Of a stretch of DNA of 64,000 nt, positions 7,754-17,010 are shown piece after piece. Below the pieces are notes generated by a model that was given only the letters and a program-made list of their open reading frames with translations, was not told the DNA's origin and searched no databases. The stretch's first letter is position 1. Every line of letters begins with the position of its first letter. The position numbers were made by a program, and so were the translations under genes. Origin of the DNA: Brassicibacter mesophilus (GTDB taxonomy: Bacteria; Bacillota; Clostridia; Tissierellales; Proteiniboraceae); NCBI RefSeq assembly GCF_050433385.1, contig NZ_JBNPXI010000017.1, forward strand, positions 38,417 through 102,416, in the 5' to 3' direction.

Positions 7754-9757
7754 TTAACTATTTTTAATTATATTTTTATATCCAGTATAAGCAGCATATA
7801 AATAGGAACCATATACTCCAATAACTATAATACCTGTTATAAATATAGTTGGTCCTAGCTTGAAAAGAAATGCTAGACCTACATTTCTGGACAATTTTCC
7901 TACTATTACCAATGCCATTATAGAATGTGATATTGCTAACATTAGAGGTGCCATAAAATGTATTAAAATTTGAGTAAATATAGTTTTATTTATCATATTA
8001 TCCGAGACACCAATTTTCTTAAGTATCTTATATCTATTTGAACTATCACTTGCTTCTGTAAGCTGTTGGATTGCTAATACTGCTGCACTAGCTATTAAAA
8101 ATACAAATCCCAAATACATTCCTATATATAAACTTGTTCCAACAGCATTTTTAGTTTCATTATATACTTGGGTTTTGGTTTCTGCTCTTATTATAAAACC
8201 ATATTTATTTAAAATCTCATCATAATTATAATCTATGTTGGCAAATTTTTTTCTTAACTCTTTAACATCTTCTTCTAATTTTTGTTTGTTCACATCATTA
8301 AGACTATTTATATACATAGTTGAATAACTTTTAGTCATATTTTCTACAGATGAATCTGGTACTATTGCCATTAAATTATATTCAATATCTTTTAGATGTT
8401 TATCTATCTTTAGACTGTATTTATTTTCATTGATAATTATTTCTTTTTTATTATTTATTAAATTATTTAATGCTTGATTTTCATCCTTATCCCTTGATAA
8501 TAATAAAACTTCATTTTCTTTTAATTCTATTGTTGAATCTCCCTTTAACTTTCTCATTGCATTGTATTGTGATACTCCTATAGTTCTTAATTTCCCAACG
8601 TATTTTTTAAGTCTCTCTTTTAGCTCTTCATTTGCATATTCTTTTAAAAAATCAGATACTTTAATATTTGTGCTATATATATCTACTACAACATATTCAG
8701 AAGGCTGTCTTAGCTTAAAATCCACCTTTTTTAAAGCCTCTTCTATATCTTTTATTTCTTGGTCATCACTTCTAATACCTAATTCTATATTAGCATCAAA
8801 GGGTGGTAGTTTTCCCAACTCTTCTTCTAATTGAGTCTTAATGCTTAAGCTTGATGATGACATTACTATAGTAGTAAATAGCATAAGACATATTATTCCC
8901 ATTGATATAAAATTTGTATTTATTTTGTTACTAAATTGTTTAATAACAAATATATTTAACTTTTTTAAATATATTTGTTCGTTTTTCTTCAGTATAAATA
9001 AAGTGAATCCAGCTAATCCAAAGAAAAATAATAGAGTACCCACACCACCAAATATTATAGATAGAGGAAAGTTAATACTTTTAGGATTAGAAGCAAACTT
9101 CCATCCTAAATAATAAGCTCTTGATAAAGTAACTATAGATAAAATGAATATTATAACTGAAATTATAGAGTTTCTAGTTTTTATTTCTTCACTTTTCTTT
9201 GATGCATTTATCAAATCAATTAGCTTATGTTTAGATACAGCTACTATATTAAATATCATTACTAAAATAAACATTGTACTAAAATATATTATAGTTTTGG
9301 CAATAGCATCGGTAGATAGAATAAATTTATACTCATCCATGTTAAACTCAAACAATTTACCTATAATTACTGAAATTCCTTGAGATAGTATTACACCTAG
9401 CAATAATCCTGTCCCTAATGAAATTATACCTACTATAAAAGTTTCATAAGTTAATATTTTAGATACTTTTCGTTTTGACATACCTAATGTAGTATATATT
9501 CCAAACTCTTTTTTCCTTTTCTTTACTAGAGCATTATTTGCATATATTACTAATCCACCAAAAACAACTGAAATAAATATAGATATATAAGATATTGATT
9601 GAATTAAGATATCTATATCCATTTCCTGCATTACTGATTGAGAGTTCATTGAGTTAAAATTATAAAATATAGACACTGCTAATGTAAGAGTTATAAAGTA
9701 TATTGCATAATCTTTAAAGCTCTTTTTTAGATTGCTAGTAGCTATATTAAAATACAT
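7754..9757 (-). CDS. BceB-type ABC transporter permease (antimicrobial peptide resistance)
   Basis: This 667-residue FtsX/BceB-type permease has an N-terminal helix, a pair of FtsX modules and, between helices, a large extracellular domain (about residues 310-520). That domain is the hallmark of permeases that sense and remove cell-wall-active peptides such as bacitracin or lantibiotics. The start at 9757 (MYFNIATSNLKK) fits the GGAGG at about 9770; earlier in-frame starts lie too close to it. It overlaps the ATPase gene by 11 nt, so the two are translationally coupled. With the ATPase, kinase and regulator next door it makes a BceRS-AB module. The target peptide is unknown. Confidence 0.9.
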   Translation of the reverse strand: MYFNIATSNLKKSFKDYAIYFITLTLAVSIFYNFNSMNSQSVMQEMDIDILIQSISYISIFISVVFGGLVIYANNALVKKRKKEFGIYTTLGMSKRKVSKILTYETFIVGIISLGTGLLLGVILSQGISVIIGKLFEFNMDEYKFILSTDAIAKTIIYFSTMFILVMIFNIVAVSKHKLIDLINASKKSEEIKTRNSIISVIIFILSIVTLSRAYYLGWKFASNPKSINFPLSIIFGGVGTLLFFFGLAGFTLFILKKNEQIYLKKLNIFVIKQFSNKINTNFISMGIICLMLFTTIVMSSSSLSIKTQLEEELGKLPPFDANIELGIRSDDQEIKDIEEALKKVDFKLRQPSEYVVVDIYSTNIKVSDFLKEYANEELKERLKKYVGKLRTIGVSQYNAMRKLKGDSTIELKENEVLLLSRDKDENQALNNLINNKKEIIINENKYSLKIDKHLKDIEYNLMAIVPDSSVENMTKSYSTMYINSLNDVNKQKLEEDVKELRKKFANIDYNYDEILNKYGFIIRAETKTQVYNETKNAVGTSLYIGMYLGFVFLIASAAVLAIQQLTEASDSSNRYKILKKIGVSDNMINKTIFTQILIHFMAPLMLAISHSIMALVIVGKLSRNVGLAFLFKLGPTIFITGIIVIGVYGSYLYAAYTGYKNIIKNS

Positions 9758-10514
9758 TATTAACATCACCTCCCATGAGTGTCATTACTTCAATAATTCT
9801 ATTGAAAAATTCTTTTCTAGAGTCACTCCCTCTAACTATCTCATTAAATATTTTACCATCTTTTATAAATAGAATCCTATTAGTATAGCTTGCAGTGAAA
9901 GCATCATGGGTTACAAGTAATATAGTAGCTTCCAAACTTCTATTTAGTTTCTCAAAAGATTCTAATAGTAATCTTGCAGACTTGGAATCTAAAGCACCTG
10001 TAGGTTCATCTGCCAATATTAGTGATGGATTAGTAACTATTGCTCTAGCGCATGCTACCCTCTGCTGTTGCCCTCCTGACATTTGGTATGGATATTTTTT
10101 TAAAACATCTGAAATGCCAAGGGTTTCTGCAACTTTTTTTATTAAACTATCTATTTCTTTTGGCTTTCTTTCTTGTATTGTTAAAGCTAAAGCTATATTT
10201 TCATAACCAGTTAATGTATCAAGCAAATTAAAGTCTTGAAATATAAATCCTAACTCATCCCTTCTGAATTTATCTAGCTTATTAAATTTTAATTTTGTAA
10301 CCTCATGATTATTTATAGTGATATTTCCCGTTGTTACATTATCTATTGTTGCAATACAGTTAAGCAAAGTAGTTTTACCACTTCCTGATGGTCCCATTAT
10401 TCCAACAAACTCAGCTTTATCTATCTTAAAGCTTATACCATCTAATGCCTTAGTTATAACTTCTTTTTTTCCATAATACTTTTCAATATTTTCTACACTT
10501 AATATATTTTTCAT
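9747..10514 (-). CDS. BceA-type ABC transporter ATP-binding protein
   Basis: This 255-residue ATPase drives the adjacent BceB-type permease. The Walker A motif is GPSGSGKTTL, the signature is MSGGQQQR and Walker B is LILADEPTG followed by the D-loop. These are typical of the MacB/LolD/BceA branch. The ATG at 10514 (MKNILSVENIEKYYG) lies 8 nt after GGAGG; the upstream Met codons are too close to it. The upstream stretch to 10742 should contain the promoter controlled by the response regulator, but I could not identify its binding site. Confidence 0.92.
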   Translation of the reverse strand: MKNILSVENIEKYYGKKEVITKALDGISFKIDKAEFVGIMGPSGSGKTTLLNCIATIDNVTTGNITINNHEVTKLKFNKLDKFRRDELGFIFQDFNLLDTLTGYENIALALTIQERKPKEIDSLIKKVAETLGISDVLKKYPYQMSGGQQQRVACARAIVTNPSLILADEPTGALDSKSARLLLESFEKLNRSLEATILLVTHDAFTASYTNRILFIKDGKIFNEIVRGSDSRKEFFNRIIEVMTLMGGDVNNVF

Positions 10515-10712
10515 GTCCATATCCTCCATTCAACTCTATTTAGATTACTAATTGTTTTTTGAAGTTGCCTTATAATTTTATTATATTGAATTATTAAGAG
10601 ACTACATATCGAATTAGCTTTCATTAAAGTTGCATTCTTGTAAGATAATCTTTTGTTATACATTTCCCATTGATATAAATCCTATTACAAATTCATCAAA
10701 AAACTTAAATAA

Positions 10713-10743
10713 AAAAAGTGTAAGTATTTCAACTCACACTTTT
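10713..10743 (-). terminator. Terminator of the two-component operon
   Basis: A hairpin (AAAAGTGT.AGT / ACT.ACACTTTT) directly follows the kinase stop codon and is followed by a T run on the minus strand. It separates the regulator operon from the transporter operon. Confidence 0.75.
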
Positions 10744-11756
10744 CAAATCCCTAAATTAAACTCACTTAATGGAAATATTATATTAACCTTTGTTCCCACT
10801 TCTAATTCAGATTCAATATTTATTTCTAAGCCTAGCTTGTCACAAAGTTTTCTGCAAAGATATAATCCCATACCTGTAGATGCACTATATTTTCTTCCAT
10901 GCTCTCCTGTAAAGCCTTTTTCAAAAACTTTATTAATATCTTTGTCTGAAATTCCTATTCCATTATCTTGAATTGTAAGCACCACATTATTTTTATTGCT
11001 AGTTGAATATATTCTTATATTTCCTTCTTTAGACTTAATATACTTGATTGAATTACTTATGATTTGATTGAGTATAAATTGCACCCACTTTATATCACTA
11101 TATACAATAGCATCTATTTCATCTAATTGTAAATTTATCTTTCTACTTATAAAATCCTTAGAGTTTCTTCTAATAGCATTATTTACAGCTGCTGATAAAT
11201 TAAACTTCTTTATTATATAATCTTTACTGACATCATTGCTTCTTGAGTAGTATAATACCTGTTCTACAAATCCTTCTACCTTCTTTATTTCTTGACCTAT
11301 ATTATCCATAATAGGACTTTTATTATTCTCTATAATCAATATACTTGATGAAATAGGTGTTTTAATTTCATGAACCCAGGTCTCAATATATTCTCTATAT
11401 TCAGACTGAAGATTTTTATAATAATTTACATGCTCATGCATTTCCTTATTACATACTTTTAGTACATCATAAAAAAGTTTTCCTTCTAAAAAGTCTGGTT
11501 TTTCCATGATTTCTGGCAGTAGATACTTTTTATCAAGACTTTGTAATGTTTCTTCCATATTAGTATAAAGTTTTTTATGCTTAAAAAACTCTATGCTAAT
11601 ATAGATTGTTAATGGCAAAAACCATATAATAAAAATTAAAAATATGACAATAGCTTTTATTTCTAGTATGGCTAACACAAAAGCTAAAATAAAATATCCT
11701 ATAACATTTATAAACATGAATAAAAATCTTTCTTTTAAATACTCCTTTACGTTCAT
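10743..11756 (-). CDS. BceS-type intramembrane-sensing histidine kinase
   Basis: This 337-residue kinase has two close helices (about residues 13-33 and 37-57) with almost no extracellular loop, as in intramembrane-sensing kinases that take their signal from a BceAB transporter. The H box is ETWVHEIKTPISS (about 125-137), the N box is NQIISNSIKYI, and the G boxes are DNGIGIS and GMGLYL. The start overlaps the regulator stop by 4 nt (ATGA), so the pair is coupled. It should phosphorylate the neighbouring response regulator when the transporter meets its peptide. Confidence 0.92.
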   Translation of the reverse strand: MNVKEYLKERFLFMFINVIGYFILAFVLAILEIKAIVIFLIFIIWFLPLTIYISIEFFKHKKLYTNMEETLQSLDKKYLLPEIMEKPDFLEGKLFYDVLKVCNKEMHEHVNYYKNLQSEYREYIETWVHEIKTPISSSILIIENNKSPIMDNIGQEIKKVEGFVEQVLYYSRSNDVSKDYIIKKFNLSAAVNNAIRRNSKDFISRKINLQLDEIDAIVYSDIKWVQFILNQIISNSIKYIKSKEGNIRIYSTSNKNNVVLTIQDNGIGISDKDINKVFEKGFTGEHGRKYSASTGMGLYLCRKLCDKLGLEINIESELEVGTKVNIIFPLSEFNLGI

Positions 11757-12421
11757 GGCATTATATACCCCAAACCTCTTCTTGTCTCTATTACATCTTT
11801 TACACCTATTTCTTCAAGCGTTTTTCTTAGTCTTGTTATATTCACAGACAGTGTATTATCATCGATAAAAACATCCGAATTCCATAAATGCTCCATTAAT
11901 GCTTCTCTCGATACTATAGTTCCCTTGTTCTTTATGAGATAAGAAAGTATTTTTATTTCGTTCTTAGTTAATTGTTCCGTATTTCCTTTATAGATAATAC
12001 TACCATTTAATAAATTTAATTTGATATCATTATACCCTAATATATCACTAAGGCTACTTTTGGAAGTTCTCTTTAAAACTGCTGAAATACGAGCTAAAAG
12101 TATTTGTGTATTATAAGGTTTTGTGATAAAATCATCTGCACCTAAATTCATACTCATAAGCTCATCTATTTCACTATCTCTACTTGTAACTACTATTATT
12201 GGCACATCTGAATTTTTTCTCACTTCCCTACATATATGATATCCATCAAAAACAGGTAAATTTATATCTAATAAAATTAAATTAGCATTGGATTTATATA
12301 TATATTCAACTATATTTTTAAAATCATCTGGATCATCAACCTCATAACCATATTTAGATAAAAATATTTTAAGTTCTTCTCTTATAGTTTCAGTATCCTC
12401 TATTACAATAATTTTTTGCAT
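11753..12421 (-). CDS. BceR-type OmpR-family response regulator
   Basis: This 222-residue protein has a receiver domain (acidic pocket EDTE near the start, phosphoacceptor Asp in LILLDINLPV, Lys in FITKPYN) and a C-terminal winged helix (about 125-222, ending RRGLGYIMP). The start at 12421 follows GGAGG by 7 nt; a frame to 12439 adds six residues before that site. It is the first gene of a two-gene operon with the kinase and probably activates the bceAB-like operon downstream. Confidence 0.92.
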   Translation of the reverse strand: MQKIIVIEDTETIREELKIFLSKYGYEVDDPDDFKNIVEYIYKSNANLILLDINLPVFDGYHICREVRKNSDVPIIVVTSRDSEIDELMSMNLGADDFITKPYNTQILLARISAVLKRTSKSSLSDILGYNDIKLNLLNGSIIYKGNTEQLTKNEIKILSYLIKNKGTIVSREALMEHLWNSDVFIDDNTLSVNITRLRKTLEEIGVKDVIETRRGLGYIMP

Positions 12422-12656
12422 ATTTATCCTCCAATACAACTTACTTAAAACTATTTAATTACTTATCGAATATTATACCAAGAAATAATCATTTTATAAT
12501 AGCTAAGTATCGCTTCACTGAATACACAAGTTGCAATTATTTGAGACTCCTTTGCAATTTTGAGTGAAAAAGGTTTTTGTGCACAAAGTATATAAAAGGT
12601 AAAAAGGCAATGGATTGTCAACACTTATTTAGACAGTTTTTTTAAGGTTATGTAGT

Positions 12657-12985
12657 TTACAAATAATCTAACTTTGAGTGGATCCTGATATCATTAAGCC
12701 AATTAATATAATCAGATAGCATAATTTCTAGTTGCTCTAGATTCTCAAAATAATATTTACTAGCAAATTCAGTTTTAAATATCCTGAAAGTAGCTTCAGC
12801 TACAGCATTGTCATAGAGACATCACTTCATGCTTAAAGAGTGATTGATTTTAAATGCATCTAGGACTTCATCTATTATTTTGTTTTTGAATTCGTTACCA
12901 CGATCCGTATGAAATAGAGTAATATCATCTAATGGTGAATAAATACATGGTACTTTTCTAATAATATAATTTTCATTTTCTACAC
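12657..12985 (-). pseudogene. IS3-family transposase remnant (C-terminal integrase core)
   Basis: The minus strand shows pieces of an IS3-family OrfB. FHTDRGNEFKNKI is the second catalytic Asp region. Then, after a stop and frame change, comes LYDNAVAEATFRIFKTEF and a C-terminal ENLEQLEIMLSDYINWLND, ending at TAA (12657). The start, the first Asp and much of the core are missing. TGTCTAAATAAGTGTTGACA at about 12617-12636 (minus sense) may be the old terminal repeat. It is a dead element. Confidence 0.75.
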
Positions 12986-13086
12986 CCCCGAGATTCTTAA
13001 CGGACCCTTGGTGTGTCTTATTAATAACTATTTAGCAAATTTGGTGAAATCGTCAATGTTATTATGCTAGTTAACGCTACAAAGTT

Positions 13087-13590
13087 TTAGTTAGTAAGAT
13101 AACAGCTTACAATTTCACCATAATATAGTACATGAAAGTTGTCATTAGCATAGTTTACGTCCTTGATTTCGCTGTCTAGCATTTTCGGATCCATGGCTTG
13201 TTTATAAACTATTTTACACTCAAAATGCAATTGGCATTCTCCAATAATAGGTGTATTCACCTTTTTAGCTTCTACAATGGTAAGACCTAACTGTTTAAGC
13301 TTATCTACATTTCTTCCTGATTTTGTACCACAATAAGCCAACTCAGATACCATATCACCTTTTAAAGGGACACTCACAGTAAAATCTTTAGACTGATCTA
13401 TCAAACCATAGGTATATCTTGAATATCGTACTGGAACCATTAAAATAGGTTTGTTCCACATAATCCCAATAGAACCCCAACCAATAGTCATTGTATTCAA
13501 TTCATTCCCATTTTTCACCGTCAAAAATATACCTTTTTTAAGTTGTTGCAACATTTCTTTTGATAACTCGTTGAATTTAATATCCATCAT
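13087..13590 (-). CDS. Flavin reductase-like (FMN-binding) protein
   Basis: This 167-residue protein fits the flavin reductase-like family: N-terminal LKKGIFLTVKNGNELNTMTI, then the GxGS.G..W.kP...VPVR.SR.T...I segment that holds FMN, and FTVSVPLKGDMVSELAYCGTKSGRN. Such proteins bind FMN as dimers, and their substrates are usually unknown. Two Met codons follow GAGGAGG at 5 and 8 nt, so the start is 13590 or 13587. It stands alone between an IS3 remnant and a broken permease gene. Confidence 0.82.
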   Translation of the reverse strand: MMDIKFNELSKEMLQQLKKGIFLTVKNGNELNTMTIGWGSIGIMWNKPILMVPVRYSRYTYGLIDQSKDFTVSVPLKGDMVSELAYCGTKSGRNVDKLKQLGLTIVEAKKVNTPIIGECQLHFECKIVYKQAMDPKMLDSEIKDVNYANDNFHVLYYGEIVSCYLTN

Positions 13591-13789
13591 TTCATCCTCC
13601 TCGATAATTTAAATAGGCGTTTGTGAAACGCCAGAACCCATATAAAATTATATACTCTTTAGTCTTTTTTAAAAGTATGGAAAACTTTTTAGTATCTATC
13701 ACATCTAAAACTTATTCCACTTGTAAGTGGGTGAAGTCAAACTTCCCGCTTGAAATTTAAAAAAGTAGAACACAGGATTAAAGTATCTC

Positions 13790-14308
13790 CAATTATTTGA
13801 GAAAAGCATTGCAGAAATAGTATCTATATAGTGAAAAATAGCAATAGGCTGTCCTTTTAATTCTTTCATAAAAGAAAATATAGTAAATATGCAATACCTG
13901 TATAAAATATCCCAAGAATAAGGATAAAAAGTAAGCCTATAAGTGTTGTTTTTGACATATAAGTACTATTGTTAAAGATAATCATTGGTAATAGCGTAAC
14001 CACAGAAGATATCAGTTGAACTACTGTTGTTTCAAAACCTGATAAGTTTTTGATTCGTGTATTCATTAAAATTACGCTTGAATAAAAATGACCAGCTACT
14101 CCTGATATCACAAGAAGCACAATATTTTGTTTTAAGGACTTAATGCAGTACTTCTTTTTCATAAAAAAGTCCGCAATTACTAAGAATAATTTTCCAATAC
14201 AAGCTCTCAAAAAACTATCTCTATGAGCGTCAAATTAATCCCTTTAACAAAAAACCCTAAGCTTCCGTATATAAACATTACAATGATTACTATAATTTTA
14301 CATTTCAT
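13790..14308 (-). pseudogene. Broken EamA-family (drug/metabolite) transporter
   Basis: Three pieces in different frames belong to one DMT-family permease. The N terminus begins at the ATG at 14308 (MYGSLGF-like, read as MFIYGSLGFFVKGINLT) and stops at TGA. A middle piece at 13866-14210 holds NLSGFETTVVQLISS and several helices. A C-terminal piece after another frame change reads FMKELKGQPIAIFHYIDTIS. The total is far below the usual 290-300 residues, so there are deletions as well as frameshifts. It cannot make a full transporter. Confidence 0.75.
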
Positions 14309-14471
14309 ATTTTATGTTCCTTCTATTAATCTTATGCACTTTCATTTTCCAAGTTGTAAAGAAAATCATTTACAAATAAGATTATATCTATAATTTTATC
14401 ATCTGTAAAATTGAAAAAAGTGAATATAAATATCATTTTTTGATATAACATCGATATACTATTCATTTAAT

Positions 14472-14594
14472 AGAAGGATTGAATCATAATATGATGGATA
14501 TCATGGAGATGGCAGGACAGCTTGAAGAAAGAGCCCCATATGAAAAAATAGTGACAACTGAGTTTGCAAAGAAAGCTGTTAAAAATATAAAATA
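14472..14594 (+). pseudogene. 3'-terminal fragment of a second substrate-binding protein gene
   Basis: This stretch is a near copy of the last 40 codons of the gene at 5249-6253, ending LEERAPYEKIVTTEFAKKAVKNIK and TAG. A 3 nt insertion and a few substitutions separate them. No start or upstream part of the gene is present, and the terminator hairpin was copied along with it. It is the remnant of a duplicated gene. Confidence 0.9.
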
Positions 14595-14606
14595 GTATTT
14601 CTATAA

Positions 14607-14643
14607 CAAAATACCCAAGTCATATAAAATGACTTGGGTATTT
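14607..14643. terminator. Bidirectional terminator hairpin
   Basis: A perfect inverted repeat (AAAATACCCAAGTCAT / complement) has A and T runs on both sides. It is the copy of the hairpin at 6262-6300 and now also serves the converging CAP-domain gene, whose stop lies 3 nt away. Confidence 0.85.
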
Positions 14644-14646
14644 TCA

Positions 14647-15414
14647 TTAAGGTCTAATAAACATCTGTGTCCAATATGCAGTTCCTTTACTATCTTTATA
14701 ATAACCTACACCAATTTTTGTGAAGTTTTTTGATAATATATTTGCTCTATGTCCTTCAGAATTCATCCAGGCTTTTACAACAGCTTCTGCTGTAGGCTGT
14801 CCTTTAGCTATGTTTTCTCCAGCGTAAGAATATTTTATGCCGAATTTTTTCATCATATCAAATGGACTTCCATAAGTTGGGGATGTATGACTAAAGTATC
14901 CTTTATCTGCCATATCTTTTGATTTTGTACGTGCAACCTTTGATAATTCTGCGTCAATCTCAAGTGCTTTAAGACCATTCTTTCCTCTTTCAACATTTAC
15001 TAATCTAACAACTTCTTTCTCGATTGAATTAACATCATCTAAATTAGAACCTTGATTATTGTTACTTGGCTGGTCCGCTGGTTTGTCTGCTGGCTTCTCT
15101 ACAGGTTTGTCTGCTGGCTTCTCTGCAGGTTTATCAGCTGGTTTCTCTACTGGCTTTTCTGATGGTTTGTTATCAGTATTACCAGTTATAACCTCTCCCT
15201 TATTTTCAGGACATGTAGTAGTTGTTATCTTATACTTATTTAAAAGTTCTTGTATGTCAATTTTATATGCCTTGGAAAATTTCCACGTTGTATTTTTGCA
15301 GTCTGTATTAACAGTTTTGTACATGCTTGCACCATTTGCTATGTTTATGCTTGATACAACAAATAATGCAGTTAAAATAGATACTACTTTAATCTTTCTA
15401 GAATTCTTTTTCAT
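14647..15414 (-). CDS. Secreted CAP/SCP-domain protein (YkwD-like)
   Basis: This 255-residue protein has a signal peptide (residues 1-28, ending NIANGAS). A short domain with a conserved Cys pair follows, then a linker of about 50 residues made of PADKP/VEKP repeats (about 82-120), and a C-terminal CAP domain (about 130-255). The CAP domain shows VNVERGKNGLKALEIDAEL, the His-containing YFSHTSPTYG, AGENIA and the MNSEGHRANILS block. Such proteins are common in spore-formers and secreted by clostridia; their role is unclear. AGGAGG precedes the ATG. The proline-rich linker probably crosses or binds the cell wall. Confidence 0.9.
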   Translation of the reverse strand: MKKNSRKIKVVSILTALFVVSSINIANGASMYKTVNTDCKNTTWKFSKAYKIDIQELLNKYKITTTTCPENKGEVITGNTDNKPSEKPVEKPADKPAEKPADKPVEKPADKPADQPSNNNQGSNLDDVNSIEKEVVRLVNVERGKNGLKALEIDAELSKVARTKSKDMADKGYFSHTSPTYGSPFDMMKKFGIKYSYAGENIAKGQPTAEAVVKAWMNSEGHRANILSKNFTKIGVGYYKDSKGTAYWTQMFIRP

Positions 15415-15610
15415 AAGTTAACCTCCTCATAACTTTTTTAATCAAGATGATGTTAAATAAAAGTGATATTGGACTGGCCTTTATGAAAGTATAACATTAA
15501 CACTATGAACATTGAAGACTTAATATTTACATTTAATAGGGAATAATGGGTAGTACCCATATATATGGTAAAAACTATGTATCGCTACTATTTTATGTTA
15601 ACGCGCTAAA

Positions 15611-15648
15611 ATAAATAATCCACTACGCTTTTGTAGTGGATTATTTAT
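15611..15648 (-). terminator. Terminator of trpS
   Basis: A perfect 16 bp stem (ATAAATAATCCACTAC / complement) with a 6 nt loop lies 8 nt past the trpS stop. The upstream 15415-15600 stretch holds the CAP-gene promoter region, in which I see nothing else. Confidence 0.85.
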
Positions 15649-15655
15649 TTATTTT

Positions 15656-16660
15656 TTATTCAAATTTTCTTGGTATAAAACCAACTTTTTTATATACTTT
15701 TCTTAATGTCTTTCTAGCTACTTTTTCTGCTTTATTTGCTCCCTGCATATATATTTCTTCAAGATAGTCCTTGTTTTTCATCAAATAATCAAATTTATCT
15801 CTTATAGGTCTTAACCCTTCTATTACTACATCTGCTACATCTGCTTTAAATTTTCCATAACCTTCTCCCTGATATTTTTGTTCAATTACATCATAACTTT
15901 CTCCAGAAAATTTGGAGTAAATAGTAATTAAATTCTTAATTCCTGGCTGTTCATCACTATATTTTACTTGATTCAGTGAATCTGTAACAGAACGTTTAAT
16001 TTTCCTGCTTATTGTATCTGCATCATCTACTAAAGATATAAAACCATTCAAATCTTCATCTGACTTAGACATCTTACTAATTGGATCTTGAAGACTCATA
16101 ATCTTAGCCCCGACTTTTGATATTAGTGGCTCAGGTACTACAAAGGTATCACTATATTTGCTATTAAATCTTTGAGCCAAATCTCTAGCAAGCTCTAGAT
16201 GCTGTTTCTGGTCTTCACCTACTGGAACAAAGTTAGTCTGGTATAACAAAATGTCTGCAGCCATTAATACAGGATAAGTAAATAGTCCAGCGTTTAAATT
16301 TGCCTCTCCTTTCTGAGACTTTTCTTTAAACTGAGTCATCCTACTTAACTGTCCCATATATGAAATTGTATTAAGCACCCATGAAAGCTCTGCATGAGCA
16401 CTAACGTGCGATTGGATAAATACAGTATTTTTTTCAGGGTCAATACCTGAAGCTATATATTTTGCAAGTAATTCTAAGCTTTTTTTTCTTAAACTTGATG
16501 GCTCCTGAGGCACTGTAATTGCATGAAGATCAACTATACAATAATAACAGTCATAATCATCTTGCAGGTCCACCCAGTTTTTTATAGCACCTAGATAGTT
16601 TCCAATTGTCACTTCCCCTGATGGTTGAACTCCACTAAATATTACCTTTTTATCACTCAT
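15656..16660 (-). CDS. trpS: Tryptophan--tRNA ligase
   Basis: This 334-residue class I synthetase charges tRNA-Trp. The N-terminal motif reads FSGVQPSGEVTIGNYLGAI, with TIGN in place of HIGN, a normal variant. The KMSKS loop is seen as ISKMSKSDED at about residue 193. GEDQKQHLELARD is the typical Trp-site segment. Length is standard. AGGAGG lies 8 nt before the ATG. A T-box with a TGG specifier precedes the gene, so expression should rise when tRNA-Trp is uncharged. Confidence 0.98.
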   Translation of the reverse strand: MSDKKVIFSGVQPSGEVTIGNYLGAIKNWVDLQDDYDCYYCIVDLHAITVPQEPSSLRKKSLELLAKYIASGIDPEKNTVFIQSHVSAHAELSWVLNTISYMGQLSRMTQFKEKSQKGEANLNAGLFTYPVLMAADILLYQTNFVPVGEDQKQHLELARDLAQRFNSKYSDTFVVPEPLISKVGAKIMSLQDPISKMSKSDEDLNGFISLVDDADTISRKIKRSVTDSLNQVKYSDEQPGIKNLITIYSKFSGESYDVIEQKYQGEGYGKFKADVADVVIEGLRPIRDKFDYLMKNKDYLEEIYMQGANKAEKVARKTLRKVYKKVGFIPRKFE

Positions 16661-16694
16661 TTCCTTTTCCTCCTCATAAAAAACATTTAAAAAT

Positions 16695-16950
16695 AATAAA
16701 AAAAACCTTCCATCTCACGAAAGAGACGAAAGGTAGATTCCGCGGTACCACTCTAATTGGTCTAAAGACCCTCTCTATCCAATAACGGTGATAGCCGTCG
16801 AGCCATACTAAATTTCAGGCTCAAGCTCATGAGTCCATTCAATATATTCCTAGGTTTCAGGCTCCCACCATTCCTGAATCGCTTTTACCAGAAAATATGC
16901 TTACTATTCTCATTCAACGCTTTATTTATACTCTTTATGCTATTATATAT
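16695..16950 (-). promoter_or_regulatory. T-box leader (tRNA-Trp sensing) with terminator
   Basis: The minus strand reads AGAGTGGTACCGCGG at about 16738-16753. It is followed by a terminator hairpin (ACCTTTCGTCTC / GAGATGGAAGGT) and a run of T. The specifier region reads GAATGGACT, giving the Trp codon TGG at 16835-16837, which fits trpS downstream. Confidence 0.94.
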
Positions 16951-17010
16951 TATACACAAATTTGGTAAAAAGTAAATAACAATTACTATTTTGCTATATC
17001 TTAATACTTT

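Noticed and set aside
15059..15185. CRISPR-like direct repeats
   Set aside because: They are the codons of the PADKP/VEKP linker of the CAP-domain protein and have no unique spacers.
15059..15421. Plus-strand frame with Gly/Ser repeats opposite the CAP-domain gene
   Set aside because: It is the mirror of the proline-rich linker and has no start signals.
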